A stretch of 64,000 bases of DNA from Helicobacter sp. (GCF_017502485.1 NZ_JAFVUX010000011.1:1-64000); one strand, 5' to 3'; numbered from the stretch's first letter, positions 26,161-37,266 are shown. Notes: generated from the sequence alone by a model not told the origin. Numbers and translations are program-made.

Positions 26161-27479
26161 TGTGGCAAAAGCTAGAATCTAACAACACAACGACACTTAA
26201 TACCACTGCACAGGACTCTAATGCAAAAGTGGCTTCTAGTAGCATTCTAGTGCGCTTGCTATGTGTGCTCGCCTTTGTGCCACTTCTAGTAGCAGTAGAA
26301 TCTAAACCAAGTCGCACGATTTTACAAAACACGCTGACATCCACTCTCACGCCCCCAAGTGCACCTACCACTAAGCCTACTAGCACTAAGCCTGATTACA
26401 CACCTCCCCCTACCCAAGACGATGAGCTCGGTCAATTAAGTGCGCAAGATTCTAGCTTTTTCTACAAGCCAAGTCCTAGCGCGTGGATATTTGGCGATAT
26501 TTTGCACCCATATATCGGTTTTGGCGCAGTGTCTGCAAGCTCTACCCACACGCACAACACCCAAAGTATGAGCAAAGAAGTCGCCACCTGCCCAAACCAA
26601 AAATGCAGTGGCGATACCACAAGTGCTGAGTATTCTGGACAGCTTAACACCGGCTATGGCTTAGAGATAGGAGCGGAATACTTTTTTGACAAATTCCATA
26701 TTTTAGGAGTTAGATTCTTTGGTGAGATGACAAACCGCAATGGCTCACTTGGGAGCAAGATTGCTGGCAGTGATAAGCGCGATACAAGCACCAATAATTT
26801 GCAAGAAGCGTATCAAATTTGCAAGGGTAAGTGGTCTAGCGGATCAGATAAATGTGGGATCTTAATCATAGGCAGTAGCACTGATTCTAAGACGCCAAAT
26901 ACCAAAGTCGAAGACACTTTCACTTTCCAAGACACGCCAGATGCTAGCACACTAGCCCCCCAAGATGGGCAGTATTTGAGCTTTGCACTAGGGGCTGATG
27001 CAATACTAAATATCCCTGTGGATACGATTTTACAGCAGTGGCTTGGGTTTTTGCGCCAAGAGGAATTCTGGCTCTCTAGGCTTGCGTATTTTAAAGCAGG
27101 GGGATTTATCGGCGGTGGAGCGGAGTTCGCGCGCTTCTCCCAAGGCGATCCCAATAACAAAACTTGGTATAACGAAGCTGCTGCTAAAGGCAAGGCAAGT
27201 AACGCAAATGATGCCTTTTTCTCCGCGGGAAGTGGGGGGTTTGTGCGCTTTGGGGTAAGTGTATATCTCTCGCGCTTTTCCCGCATAGATTTTGGCTATA
27301 AAATCTCCCACTACCCTATCGCACAAGAGCGATGGTATGGCTATGATGGCAGGAAGTTTGAGAGTAATAGCCCGGGTACAGTGAGAGAAAACGACCCATG
27401 GAGCGAAAGCCTGCTAAGGCAGAAATTTGTAAGCACTAAGGATAAGGAGTGGTTTTTGCGCTTTGCTTTAAGCTTTTAG
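26160..27479 (+). CDS. Outer membrane beta-barrel protein (Helicobacter outer membrane family)
   Basis: 439 residues. Unusually the signal-like helix (ILVRLLCVLAFVPLLVAVES) starts near residue 28, behind an Asn/Thr-rich segment. A Thr/Pro-rich linker (residues about 58-95) follows, then WIFGDILHPYIGFGAV, paired Cys (CPNQKC; ICKGKW...DKC), repeated GLEIGAEYFF-type strands, YFKAGGFIGGGAEFARF and a final WFLRFALSF with terminal Phe, the export signal of barrel proteins. It resembles Hop/Hor-like Helicobacter surface proteins in style but I cannot name a subfamily. Translation is coupled to dusB. Confidence 0.75.
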   Translation: MWQKLESNNTTTLNTTAQDSNAKVASSSILVRLLCVLAFVPLLVAVESKPSRTILQNTLTSTLTPPSAPTTKPTSTKPDYTPPPTQDDELGQLSAQDSSFFYKPSPSAWIFGDILHPYIGFGAVSASSTHTHNTQSMSKEVATCPNQKCSGDTTSAEYSGQLNTGYGLEIGAEYFFDKFHILGVRFFGEMTNRNGSLGSKIAGSDKRDTSTNNLQEAYQICKGKWSSGSDKCGILIIGSSTDSKTPNTKVEDTFTFQDTPDASTLAPQDGQYLSFALGADAILNIPVDTILQQWLGFLRQEEFWLSRLAYFKAGGFIGGGAEFARFSQGDPNNKTWYNEAAAKGKASNANDAFFSAGSGGFVRFGVSVYLSRFSRIDFGYKISHYPIAQERWYGYDGRKFESNSPGTVRENDPWSESLLRQKFVSTKDKEWFLRFALSF

Positions 27480-27521
27480 GGTGCGGGCATTGCAGCAAGC
27501 GTTATGTAAGCTACTTTTTTC

Positions 27522-27527
27522 TATAAT
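27522..27527 (+). promoter_or_regulatory. -10 box of gatA
   Basis: TATAAT in TTTTTTCTATAATGTCG, 46 bases before ATG 27574. Confidence 0.65.
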
Positions 27528-27573
27528 GTCGCGCAAAATCCGTAGCCACTGATAGCTCACCTCAAGGAAGACT

Positions 27574-28914
27574 ATGACATTACAGCAAGCCTTATCTCTC
27601 CCTAAAGACGAGCAGCAAGCTCTAAAATCTAGCATAGAAGCCCACGCCAAATCCCAAAGTGCTATTGAGCTAAATGCCTATATCAACTTCTCTAACGACA
27701 ACTACAGCGGTGTGCCAATCTTGATCAAAGACAATATCAATGTCAAAGGCTGGGAAATTACTTGCGCGAGTAAGATTCTACAAGGCTATATCGCCCCTTA
27801 TGATGCCACTGTCATCACACGCTTGCGCGCTAATGGTATGAGCGCGTTTGGGCGGGCAAATATGGATGAGTTTGCTATGGGTAGCACGACAGAGTCCAGC
27901 TGCTATGGGCGCACGAAAAACCCTAAGGATTTCTCAAGAGTGCCCGGCGGAAGCTCTGGGGGTAGCGCGGCTGCAGTGGCTGGGGGCTATGCGATCGCCG
28001 CACTTGGAAGTGATACAGGTGGCTCTATCCGCCAGCCTGCTGGATATTGTGGCTGCGTGGGGCTAAAACCCACCTATGGCAGGGTGAGTCGCTATGGGCT
28101 AGTGGCATATAGCTCAAGTCTTGATTGCATAGGACCAATCACGCAAAATGTGCAAGATTGCGCAATCTTGCTTGATGCTATTAGTGGTTATGATGAGCTA
28201 GATTCTACCAGCGCGAAACTCCCACCACTGCAAAGCTTCTCCAAGCTCGATAAGAACCGATGCTTTACAATCGCGGTACTTAATGACTTCTTAAAAGACG
28301 CTGACCCAGCAATCGCTAAAGCCTATGAAGAGACTATTAAAACCCTAGAATCTAGCGGTCACACCATAGTCCCTGCAAAAATGCTTGACACAAGCTTACA
28401 TATCTCTACTTACTATATCATCTGTACCGCAGAAGCTAGCAGTAACCTTGCGCGCTTTGATGGTGTGCGCTATGGGAATCGCGTAGATTCTGGTGGGCTA
28501 AAGGAGCTCTATAAATCCACGCGCTCGCAAGGCTTTGGCAAAGAGGTGAAAAATAGGATTCTCCTAGGGAGCTTTGTGCTAAGTAGTGGCTACTATGATG
28601 CCTACTATCTTAAAGCCCAGAAAATGCGCGCGCTTATCGCCCAACAATATGCCAAAATTTTTGAGCAAGCAGACTTGATCTTATCACCCATAACCCCAAG
28701 CATTGCCCCTAAATTCCAAGCTTCACAAAACCCTCTTGCAATGTATCTAAGCGATATTTATACCATCGGAGTCAATCTCGCAGGACTCCCAGCTATTAGC
28801 ATACCTGTGGGAGAGTCTCAAGGCTTGCCTATTGGTATGCAGCTCATTGGCAGAGCTTACGAGGAGCAAAGTGTACTTGATTGCGCATATGGACTAGAAT
28901 CTCAGCTAGCTTAG
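27574..28914 (+). CDS. gatA: Aspartyl/glutamyl-tRNA amidotransferase subunit A
   Basis: 446 residues. It hydrolyses Gln and supplies ammonia to GatB for making Gln-tRNA(Gln) and Asn-tRNA(Asn). The amidase signature is complete: [13 protein letters not shown] (catalytic Lys), [17 protein letters not shown] and [18 protein letters not shown] (Ser-cisSer). AAGGAAG precedes ATG 27574. guaB follows 17 bases later, the order I recall in H. pylori. Confidence 0.96.
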   Translation: MTLQQALSLPKDEQQALKSSIEAHAKSQSAIELNAYINFSNDNYSGVPILIKDNINVKGWEITCASKILQGYIAPYDATVITRLRANGMSAFGRANMDEFAMGSTTESSCYGRTKNPKDFSRVPGGSSGGSAAAVAGGYAIAALGSDTGGSIRQPAGYCGCVGLKPTYGRVSRYGLVAYSSSLDCIGPITQNVQDCAILLDAISGYDELDSTSAKLPPLQSFSKLDKNRCFTIAVLNDFLKDADPAIAKAYEETIKTLESSGHTIVPAKMLDTSLHISTYYIICTAEASSNLARFDGVRYGNRVDSGGLKELYKSTRSQGFGKEVKNRILLGSFVLSSGYYDAYYLKAQKMRALIAQQYAKIFEQADLILSPITPSIAPKFQASQNPLAMYLSDIYTIGVNLAGLPAISIPVGESQGLPIGMQLIGRAYEEQSVLDCAYGLESQLA

Positions 28915-28922
28915 TAGTGTAA

Positions 28923-30377
<1,455 letters not shown>

Positions 30378-30388
30378 TCTGCTACTAA

Positions 30389-31561
30389 ATGGAGCTTATC
30401 CCAAGTGCTGATGGATCACTTAATGCCTTTAATACACACTTTAGCGAGCATTATGCAAGCAATAGCTATGGTGCGCTAAGTGAGAAGCTAGGGAAGCATA
30501 TAGCTCCTGTGTGGGAAGTCTTAGCCTCCTGTAAAATGGATTGGGCTTTGAGTGATTTGCATTTTGGGGCTAGAAATGGCAATTGTGGCGATTGGAGCGC
30601 AATTATCACCACTCAAGACAACTCCCTTAACCCACCTTGCAAAACAAGGGAGAGCACTCACCAAAAGCAATGTTTCTTTAGAGCTCCTAGAATTCTTAAA
30701 CAAGAGAGTCGGGCTAAAAGTAGAGACCAAACCGAGCTAGAATCTAACAATATAGATTCTAGCTTTTCTACAAAAAAAACAAAAACTTCAAACAACTCGG
30801 CGCAAGATTCTAGGAGCTCTAAAGAAACTACACTTTGCGATAAGAAAGCTTTGCTTTACGGACGATCTCAATGGCATACACTCCCTGTCCCCAACACGCA
30901 TGAAGCAATCCACAACCCTAGCCCAAAAGCCAAAACACCCAAAGTATGGATTTTAGACCTTTGCTTTGGGCTTGGCTACAACGCCCTACTTTCACGCCTT
31001 TTTAGCACATTTGATCAAATGGATTTTTACATTATCTCCATTGAGCAAGATAAGCAGAATCTAGCCCTTGCTAGCAAGATCCACGCGCTAGATTCTGGCT
31101 ATGTCTCAAAGCTAGAATCTAGCAGAGTAGCACACATAGCGCGTAATGTATCTTTGCAAATACTCTGGGGTGATGCACGGATATTACTTGCGGATTTGCA
31201 GGCAAACTTGATGCAGCAATATAGCTATTTTCACGGCTTTGATGTCATCTACCAAGATCCATTTAGCTATGAGAAAAACAGTGCGCTATGGGATTTAGAG
31301 CATTTTTGCACGCTTGCTAGTTTGCTTAAAGACTCTGGGATTATTACTACCTATGCTACAAGAAAAGAGATCATTACAAACGCACAACAAGCAGGGCTAC
31401 TAGCCTATCGGTATAAAGTAGATTCTAGGACTTTAGACAAGCTCTATCAACAATGTGCTAGATTCTATCCCAATAGCCTAAAAGCTCGCACACACAAGCG
31501 TAGCTCAAGTATTTTTAGCAAAGCTCCCGTACATATCAGTGGCAGCACACTGCGTAGCTAA
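30389..31561 (+). CDS. MnmD-like tRNA (5-aminomethyl-2-thiouridine) methyltransferase with an internal insert
   Basis: 390 residues. MELIPSADGSLNAFNTHFSEHYASNSYGAL is the N-terminal MnmC/MnmD signature; VWILDLCFGLGYNALLS is the SAM site, IISIEQDKQNLALA the acidic loop and FDVIYQDPFSYEKNSALWDLEHFCTLASLL the catalytic core of the MnmC methyltransferase domain. It methylates the wobble uridine side chain. Residues about 75-175 are a low-complexity Ser/Lys/Asn insert with TAGAATC motifs and a GCAATCC-like end (near 30907). No oxidase domain, hence MnmD rather than bifunctional MnmC. Ribosome site is weak. Confidence 0.85.
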   Translation: MELIPSADGSLNAFNTHFSEHYASNSYGALSEKLGKHIAPVWEVLASCKMDWALSDLHFGARNGNCGDWSAIITTQDNSLNPPCKTRESTHQKQCFFRAPRILKQESRAKSRDQTELESNNIDSSFSTKKTKTSNNSAQDSRSSKETTLCDKKALLYGRSQWHTLPVPNTHEAIHNPSPKAKTPKVWILDLCFGLGYNALLSRLFSTFDQMDFYIISIEQDKQNLALASKIHALDSGYVSKLESSRVAHIARNVSLQILWGDARILLADLQANLMQQYSYFHGFDVIYQDPFSYEKNSALWDLEHFCTLASLLKDSGIITTYATRKEIITNAQQAGLLAYRYKVDSRTLDKLYQQCARFYPNSLKARTHKRSSSIFSKAPVHISGSTLRS

Positions 31562-31563
31562 AT

Positions 31564-32625
31564 CTACACTTCAATGCTCTTTTTCAAATGCAAATCAAAT
31601 CCGCTTAGGGCATTGTAGCTTTTATTTGCATTAGCACAATGAGAGCTAAGAAGTGTGAAGTCTTTCACGCCAAGCTTTTTTAAAATCTGTGCGCCGATTC
31701 CAAAGTCTTTAATATCGCCACAATTTTTTGCGATATTTCCGCTATTTGCCATATTCTCACTATTTAAGCAGATGAGATAGCCGCCTTGCTGTGAGAGTAG
31801 CCCTATGCTTTTTTGCAGAGATTGCCACTCATTAGAATCTGTTAAAAGTGCAATATCACTGCTTGTGTTATGGAATCTAATGAGCGGAGTTTTAGTCTCA
31901 GGACTAAAGCCAAAGGCGATATGGCAATTTTGCAAATGATCTATAAAGGTGATTTTCTCACACTCTTTTGCCATAAACACTGCTTTTTCACGCGAGATTT
32001 CACGCACAAGATTCTCAAAATTTAAGCGATATTGAATAATATCAGAGACATAGAGAATCTTTAAGTTATGAGTCTTAGCAAAATCAAGGAGGAATTTATC
32101 CCCACGCCCCGCCATCGTGCCATCTTTTTTCATAATCTCGCATATCACACTAATGGGTGCAAGACCAGATAGCTTGCAAATATCCACACTCGCTTCTGTA
32201 TGCCCCGTGCGGATAAGTGTGCCACCACTCTTAGCAATAAGGGGGAAAATATGCCCCGGACGCACAAAATCGCTTGGCTCTGCGTTACTATCACACATAA
32301 GACGGATTGTTAAATCACGCTCATACGCAGAGATCCCTGTCTTTGCTTCCCTAGCATCAATGGATATAGTAAAGGCGGTTTCGTGGTTGCTATCATTTCT
32401 TTGCACCATTGGAGGTAAGTCTAGCTTATGGGCTAGCTCTTGTGTAATAGATACACAAATTAGCCCTCTTGCTTCTTGAGCCATAAAATTTATTTTCTCC
32501 GGTGTGGAAAAGATTCCAGCCATTACTAAATCGCCTTCATTTTCCCTGTCTTCATCATCCATTATGATAATCATTTCGCCCTTTTTAATTGCCTCTATAG
32601 CTTCTTTCATACGCGTTTGATACAT
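31564..32625 (-). CDS. ribBA: RibBA: 3,4-dihydroxy-2-butanone-4-phosphate synthase with degenerate GTP cyclohydrolase II domain
   Basis: 353 residues. The N-terminal half is a full RibB: IIIMDDEDRENEGDLVMAG, RPGHIFPLIAKSGGTLIRTGHTEASVD and ICEIMKKDGTMAGRGD. The C-terminal half has the RibA length and the ending LKKLGVKDFTLLSSHCANANKSYNALSGFDL, but the zinc ligands (Cys-x10-Cys-x-Cys) and catalytic Arg/Asp block are missing, so only riboflavin step RibB is expected. A separate RibA must exist elsewhere; the same situation is known in Helicobacter and Campylobacter. Convergent with mnmD. Confidence 0.93.
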   Translation of the reverse strand: MYQTRMKEAIEAIKKGEMIIIMDDEDRENEGDLVMAGIFSTPEKINFMAQEARGLICVSITQELAHKLDLPPMVQRNDSNHETAFTISIDAREAKTGISAYERDLTIRLMCDSNAEPSDFVRPGHIFPLIAKSGGTLIRTGHTEASVDICKLSGLAPISVICEIMKKDGTMAGRGDKFLLDFAKTHNLKILYVSDIIQYRLNFENLVREISREKAVFMAKECEKITFIDHLQNCHIAFGFSPETKTPLIRFHNTSSDIALLTDSNEWQSLQKSIGLLSQQGGYLICLNSENMANSGNIAKNCGDIKDFGIGAQILKKLGVKDFTLLSSHCANANKSYNALSGFDLHLKKSIEV

Positions 32626-32796
32626 TGCTATCCTTAATAATGCGTGGAAGTTTATGTAGAATGCTGATTATACAATAAAGATTCTCAAAATCCTACCAAG
32701 AGCACTTATAGACAAGTCTTAAGACACTAGCACAAAGTATGTGTGCAAGCAAGGCTAATAGCCGAGATCTACCAACGCTTGCTACAAATCCACATA

Positions 32797-32825
32797 TTGA
32801 CAAATAAGTAAAACTACTATACAAT
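32797..32825 (+). promoter_or_regulatory. Promoter of the tRNA-Gln / tRNA-fMet unit
   Basis: TTGACA (32797-32802), a 17-base spacer, and TACAAT (32820-32825), 21 bases before tRNA-Gln. Confidence 0.75.
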
Positions 32826-32846
32826 ATCGCCTTGATTAGACGCTGT

Positions 32847-32921
32847 TGGGGTATCGCCAAGCGGTAAGGCACCTGGTTTTGGTCCAGGCATTCCGAGGTT
32901 CGAATCCTTGTACCCCAGCCA
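32847..32921 (+). tRNA. tRNA-Gln (TTG)
   Basis: 75 bases. TGGGGTA pairs with TACCCCA; the anticodon stem CCTGG/CCAGG holds the loop TTTTGGT with anticodon TTG; T-arm GAGGTTCGAATCCTT; encoded GCCA end. A Gln tRNA agrees with the GatA-dependent amidation route. Confidence 0.96.
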
Positions 32922-32948
32922 ATTTTCTCCCTTTAACTTATACTATAT

Positions 32949-33025
<77 letters not shown>

Positions 33026-33062
33026 TACATCAAATCCCATATTTTAGCTTTTGGAGAGTTGT

Positions 33063-33922
33063 TTGATAAGCGTAGCTCATAGCCCTGATGCTGATGATAT
33101 TTTTATGTATTATGCCATTGCGTTTGGGTGGGTAGATTCTAGGTTTGGGCTGAAGTTTTACAACACCGCACTAGATATACAAACGCTCAATGAAGCGGCT
33201 TTGCAGGGTGATTATGATGTGAGTGCTATTTCCTTTGGTGTATATCCGCTTATCGCGCAAAATTACGCGCTTTTACGCACGAGAGTAAGCTTTGGCAGTG
33301 GCTATGGACTAAACTCATTAAGTTAAAGGGTAAGCAGCTAAAGTCGCATTGCAAAGTCGCTCTCTCTGGCGCACACACGACAAATGCTCTGCTTTTCCGC
33401 ATAGCTTATCCCAATGCCAAAATTGTGTATAAAAACTTCCTTGATATAGAATCTGCTGTGCTTAATGGTGAAGTTGATGCGGGTGTGCTTATCCACGAGT
33501 CAATCCTAACCTTTAGCGATCAATTAGAGGTGGAGAGAGAAATCTGGGACATATGGTGTGAGCTAGCAGGCGATGAGCTACCCCTGCCACTTGGTGGTAT
33601 GGCTTTACGCCGTAGTATCCCACTGCTTAGGGCAGTTGATATAGAAGACACACTGACAAGGGCTGTGCAAATCGCTACGCAAAACAAGTCCCTACTCTCC
33701 ACAATGTTGCTTGATCGCAATCTTATCCGCGTCAATGCCAAAGAGCTAGATACTTATCTCAATCTCTATGCCAATGCAGATTCTATCTCCCTTAGCTCCG
33801 TGCAAAAACAAGCCATCGATACACTTTTTTCTCTACTATATAAAGCTGGATTCTACCCTAGGACTTTATGCTGTGAAGAATTTCTGCTCCCTAGGGAGTA
33901 TGCAGAGCTACGAGACTCTTAG
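33063..33922 (+). pseudogene. mqnD: 1,4-dihydroxy-6-naphthoate synthase MqnD-like, frameshifted
   Basis: Frame one (to 33326) reads ISVAHSPDADDIFMYYAIAFGWV ... AISFGVYPLIAQNYALLRTRVSFGSGYG. From about 33311 the conserved text goes on in another frame: KLIKLKGKQLKSHCKVALSGAHTTNALLF and on to AGVLIHESILTF and 33922. Restoring one C at about 33309-33311 (GGACTAAA to GGACCTAAA) rejoins them. The protein would make dihydroxynaphthoate in the futalosine menaquinone route, essential in Helicobacter, so a sequencing error or a very recent mutation are both possible. Start TTG 33063 follows GGAG by 6 bases. Confidence 0.85.
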
Positions 33923-33952
33923 GCTGTTTATAAACACATAAACCTTTTGCGC

Positions 33953-33958
33953 TACAAT
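33953..33958 (+). promoter_or_regulatory. -10 box of galU
   Basis: TACAAT in TTTGCGCTACAATCGC, 29 bases before the galU ATG. Confidence 0.5.
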
Positions 33959-33987
33959 CGCTAGAATCTACACAATAAAGGAATATG

Positions 33988-34821
33988 ATGAGCTATATCA
34001 ACAAATGTCTTTTCCCAGCAGCAGGCTATGGGACACGATTTTTACCTGCGACAAAGGCTATGCCTAAAGAAATGCTCCCCATTCTCACAAAGCCACTGAT
34101 ACAATATGGTGTCGAAGAAGCACTAAGTGCTGGCTGCCAAACAATGGCAATCGTTACTGGGCGAGGCAAACGCAGCATAGAAGACCACTTTGATATAAGC
34201 TATGAGCTAGAGCACCAAATCAAAGGCACAGATAAAGAATTTCTACTCGATGAAGTGCGCTCGCTCATCACACAATGCACTTTCTCCTACACACGCCAAA
34301 ACGAGATGAAAGGCTTGGGACACGCGATTTTGACAGGGGAGACACTCATTGGCAATGAGCCTTTTGCAGTGATTTTAGCTGATGATTTATGCGCAAATAT
34401 CGGTGGAGATAGCGTGCTAGCGCAAATGGTCAAACTCTATGCCAAGCATAAATGCTCCATAGTCGCCATCGAAGAAGTGCCTATGAGCGAAGTGGATAAA
34501 TATGGTGTGATTGCAGGCGAGATGATTAGCGAGAATGTCTATCGCGTCAATACAATGATAGAAAAGCCAAGTGCTAGCGAAGCTCCATCAAACCTAGCAG
34601 TCATTGGTCGCTATATTTTAACGCCTGATATTTTTGATATTTTGCGCGTAACGCCTCCGGGCAAAAAGGGTGAAATCCAAATCACCGATGCCCTAATGGA
34701 GCAAGCAAAAAATGGGCGCGTGATCGCCTACAAATTCCAAGGTAAGCGGTATGACTGTGGCAGTATTGATGGTTTTGTAGAAGCGACAAATGCATTTTTT
34801 GTAACAAAAAGCGGTAAATAA
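33988..34821 (+). CDS. galU: UTP-glucose-1-phosphate uridylyltransferase
   Basis: 277 residues. It makes UDP-glucose for lipopolysaccharide. KCLFPAAGYGTRFLPATKAMPKEMLPI is the nucleotide-binding signature; KGLGHAILTGETLIGNEPFAVILADDLC and EKPSASEAPSNLAVIGRYIL are typical. ATG 33988 is 5-6 bases after AAAGGA; ATG 33985 is too close. Its stop overlaps the next start (TAATG). Confidence 0.96.
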   Translation: MSYINKCLFPAAGYGTRFLPATKAMPKEMLPILTKPLIQYGVEEALSAGCQTMAIVTGRGKRSIEDHFDISYELEHQIKGTDKEFLLDEVRSLITQCTFSYTRQNEMKGLGHAILTGETLIGNEPFAVILADDLCANIGGDSVLAQMVKLYAKHKCSIVAIEEVPMSEVDKYGVIAGEMISENVYRVNTMIEKPSASEAPSNLAVIGRYILTPDIFDILRVTPPGKKGEIQITDALMEQAKNGRVIAYKFQGKRYDCGSIDGFVEATNAFFVTKSGK

Positions 34822-35228
34822 TGTATAACCAGGGCTTTTATACGGTGTTTTTGCTCATCTCCTTTGGGTTTGGGTTTGTCGTGTTTGTATTTGGATTTTT
34901 TATGCAAAGCTTGTTTGACAAAAAGCCAAAGCTAAAACCCTTCACCCTAAAAGACTTCCGCAAACTTATCCCCAAAGCCAAAAGCCAAGACCAAGCTCAC
35001 GATCTAATCGAGCAGTTTGTTAAGAAATTTGGGCTGTTTGCGCCAAACTCTAGTGATTGCCAAGAGTGGCTTGATGTGGTAAAGGAGCTTACAAGTCTTG
35101 AGAGTATTGACACAGATAAAGCCGCTGAAATCCGCGAGCACCTAAGCGCAAAAAACCCAGCCATTAAAAAAGAAATATCTGATGTCATAGGGCTTGCCCT
35201 AAAGACAAAAAAAGACTCCGCTTCCTAG
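34821..35228 (+). CDS. Conserved membrane-anchored protein downstream of galU
   Basis: 135 residues. One membrane helix at residues about 8-30 (VFLLISFGFGFVVFVFGFFM), then a soluble lysine-rich domain (residues 35-135) with PKLKPFTLKDFRKLIPKAKSQDQA and acidic helices. No family recognised. Translation is coupled to galU by a one-base overlap. Likely a small inner membrane protein with a cytoplasmic tail. Confidence 0.75.
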   Translation: MYNQGFYTVFLLISFGFGFVVFVFGFFMQSLFDKKPKLKPFTLKDFRKLIPKAKSQDQAHDLIEQFVKKFGLFAPNSSDCQEWLDVVKELTSLESIDTDKAAEIREHLSAKNPAIKKEISDVIGLALKTKKDSAS

Positions 35229-35400
35229 ATTCCTAGTCTGCCCACCTTGCGATCGCCCTAGAATCCACATAGCATACTTAAGCTTACCAAAGTAAGCAAG
35301 GAATAGCTGATTAGATTTAGGCATTTAACATAAGTGAATGGTAAGCCAAGCTACTAGCTAGAATCTAAAGGTGTTCTTAAAGAAGTCGCTAGATTCTATC

Positions 35401-35781
35401 TCACTCTTCTTCTACGACTATGTAGAGATCTTTCAGCCCTTGCGCTTGGATTATATCCATCATCTGCACAAAGGAATTAAGATTACTTTGGGAGTCGCCA
35501 TTGATGATGACAGAAGTGCTTGCATCATAATTCTTTATGGTTTGTTTGAGTGTTTCTAGGGTGTGGAGCTTGTCGTTTAGATAATAGCGACCTTGCTCAT
35601 CAATAGCGATGGTGATAGGCTTGCTCTGCGTATTTTGCTTATTTGATCCATCGCTTACTTTGGGGACATTGACTTGGATTCTAGAGGTGTTGATAAAAGA
35701 AGCCGTTGTAAGCACGATTACTAAGAGTACAAGCATAATGTCAATAAATGGCACTAAATTCATAGAGTCTATTTTCTTCAA
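35401..35781 (-). CDS. exbD: ExbD/TolR-family proton-channel subunit
   Basis: 126 residues. MKKIDSMNLVPFIDIMLVLLVIVLTTASF is the ExbD/TolR helix with the conserved Asp in PFIDIMLVLL; the periplasmic domain ends DIIQAQGLKDLYIVV. The start is TTG 35781 with AAGGA six bases upstream; ATG 35763 is too far into the helix leader. ExbB and TonB are not adjacent, so it must join partners encoded elsewhere, either for TonB transport or the Tol system. Confidence 0.9.
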   Translation of the reverse strand: MKKIDSMNLVPFIDIMLVLLVIVLTTASFINTSRIQVNVPKVSDGSNKQNTQSKPITIAIDEQGRYYLNDKLHTLETLKQTIKNYDASTSVIINGDSQSNLNSFVQMMDIIQAQGLKDLYIVVEEE

Positions 35782-35868
35782 GCATAGTCCTTAAGGGATA
35801 TAGCAAGACTAGATTCTAGCAAAATCTAGCTTGATTGTAGGTGTGAGCAGAAGTTAATGGCAAAAGAC

Positions 35869-37266
35869 TTAAATATCGTAGTGCACCCATAAAAATGTAT
35901 GACTTCGATCCGAGACATTTTTGGGTGTGCTAGATTGTGTAGTCCCTCCTTTACCATCTGCCCAGCCCACTTTATAACCAGTCTTTGTCGTATCGCTAAA
36001 GTATTCGATCTTGCCACCAATGGATAGTCTGTCATCGATTTGGTATGCAAGATTGAGCGCGACGCTATGCTCTTGGCTACGCTGTGCATCTGTCCAGCGA
36101 CCAAGGAGCTGCCACCATAGCTTGTTTGCAAAGTGGGTCCCCCCGAAAAAGAGATAAGGAGTAAGCGCGTCTTTACCCACCATATCACTCACACTTCGAC
36201 CAATGTCATAGGAGCTTGCTATCCAGAAGTCTATCATCCAAGGATTCCCTGTAGTCCCGATTCTAGCATTTGCGTGCCCGAAGTTTTTATACAAGCCTAA
36301 CCCAAAGTTGTAATTATTGTAGTCAAGCTGCTGCTGGACTAGCAGGCTTTGGGTGTATTTGTTCATCGTAGATCCCCAACGATAGCTCCCTACAAGTCTA
36401 TCATCATAAATTGGAAGCAAGATATTAGCAAAGGTGTGTGATCGGAAGCCTGCACCATCAAAACTCTTGTTTGTATCATACTCTACACGGAATGCCGGAG
36501 CTGTGTAAGTGCCGGGTGAAAAGTAGATATAAGGCGTGATATCGAGCCCTCCAAGGCTGTAAATCACTTTAAATGCGTGGATTCCGTAGTTAGCGAACTG
36601 CCCAGCACTTGTACTATAACCTTGTGGCGAGTAGAAGTCCATCAGCCATTGACCAAAGGCGAAAGCTCTCCCATAGGAGCTATACCACCAGAACTTGAGC
36701 GATTGAGAGTTACTAAGCTTAATCTTCATTGCCGCTTCAAACCCCTGTGTATAGCCACTCATATACTCAGCGCTTGAGAGATAGCGACCTCCCTTAAATT
36801 GAAAGCTAAGTACGCTTGTGTCAAAGTCACCATAATTGTAGTCAAGATAGGCATTATTGATCACATATAAACGATTTGATCTGGATTTGTTTCCGTTATA
36901 CCCTGCCCAAAACCCTACATATTCATTATTCACACTATCTGGTCCTAGTGGGTAGTCCTTGCTTGTGGAGTCTAGAATCATCGACCCGCCTGTAACATTG
37001 AAGCCATATTTTAGCGATTGACTTTCCAAGTCATTAGCGAGTAGATTTCCATCAAAACCAAGGTTAGCTATGACATTGAGAAAGCTATCTGTGGGGTAGA
37101 TACCTTTGTCTTCGTCAATTGTTTGGTTATTGAAGCCACCTTTGCCAAACACCTCAAGCCAGCCATTGTATTTAATATCAAATGCACTTGCGCCACTAAG
37201 TACACCAGCAACAATAGTGCTTATCGCTAGAATCTTGTTTGTACATTTTGTGGTGAAATTCTGCAT
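35869..37266 (-). CDS. Hof-type outer membrane protein (porin-like)
   Basis: 465 residues with a signal peptide (ILAISTIVAGVLSGASA) and a large beta-barrel. FDIKYNGWLEVFGKGGFNNQTIDEDKGIYPTDSF at the mature start, aromatic-rich strands (LKFWWYSSYGRAFAFGQWLMDFYSP, FGGTHFANKLWWQLLGRW) and a C-terminal HTFLWVHYDI fit the Helicobacter outer membrane family (Hof, OprD-like). Possible uptake or nickel-haem related roles are known for some Hof members; none can be assigned here. The upstream region has its own AT-rich promoter area. Confidence 0.8.
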   Translation of the reverse strand: MQNFTTKCTNKILAISTIVAGVLSGASAFDIKYNGWLEVFGKGGFNNQTIDEDKGIYPTDSFLNVIANLGFDGNLLANDLESQSLKYGFNVTGGSMILDSTSKDYPLGPDSVNNEYVGFWAGYNGNKSRSNRLYVINNAYLDYNYGDFDTSVLSFQFKGGRYLSSAEYMSGYTQGFEAAMKIKLSNSQSLKFWWYSSYGRAFAFGQWLMDFYSPQGYSTSAGQFANYGIHAFKVIYSLGGLDITPYIYFSPGTYTAPAFRVEYDTNKSFDGAGFRSHTFANILLPIYDDRLVGSYRWGSTMNKYTQSLLVQQQLDYNNYNFGLGLYKNFGHANARIGTTGNPWMIDFWIASSYDIGRSVSDMVGKDALTPYLFFGGTHFANKLWWQLLGRWTDAQRSQEHSVALNLAYQIDDRLSIGGKIEYFSDTTKTGYKVGWADGKGGTTQSSTPKNVSDRSHTFLWVHYDI

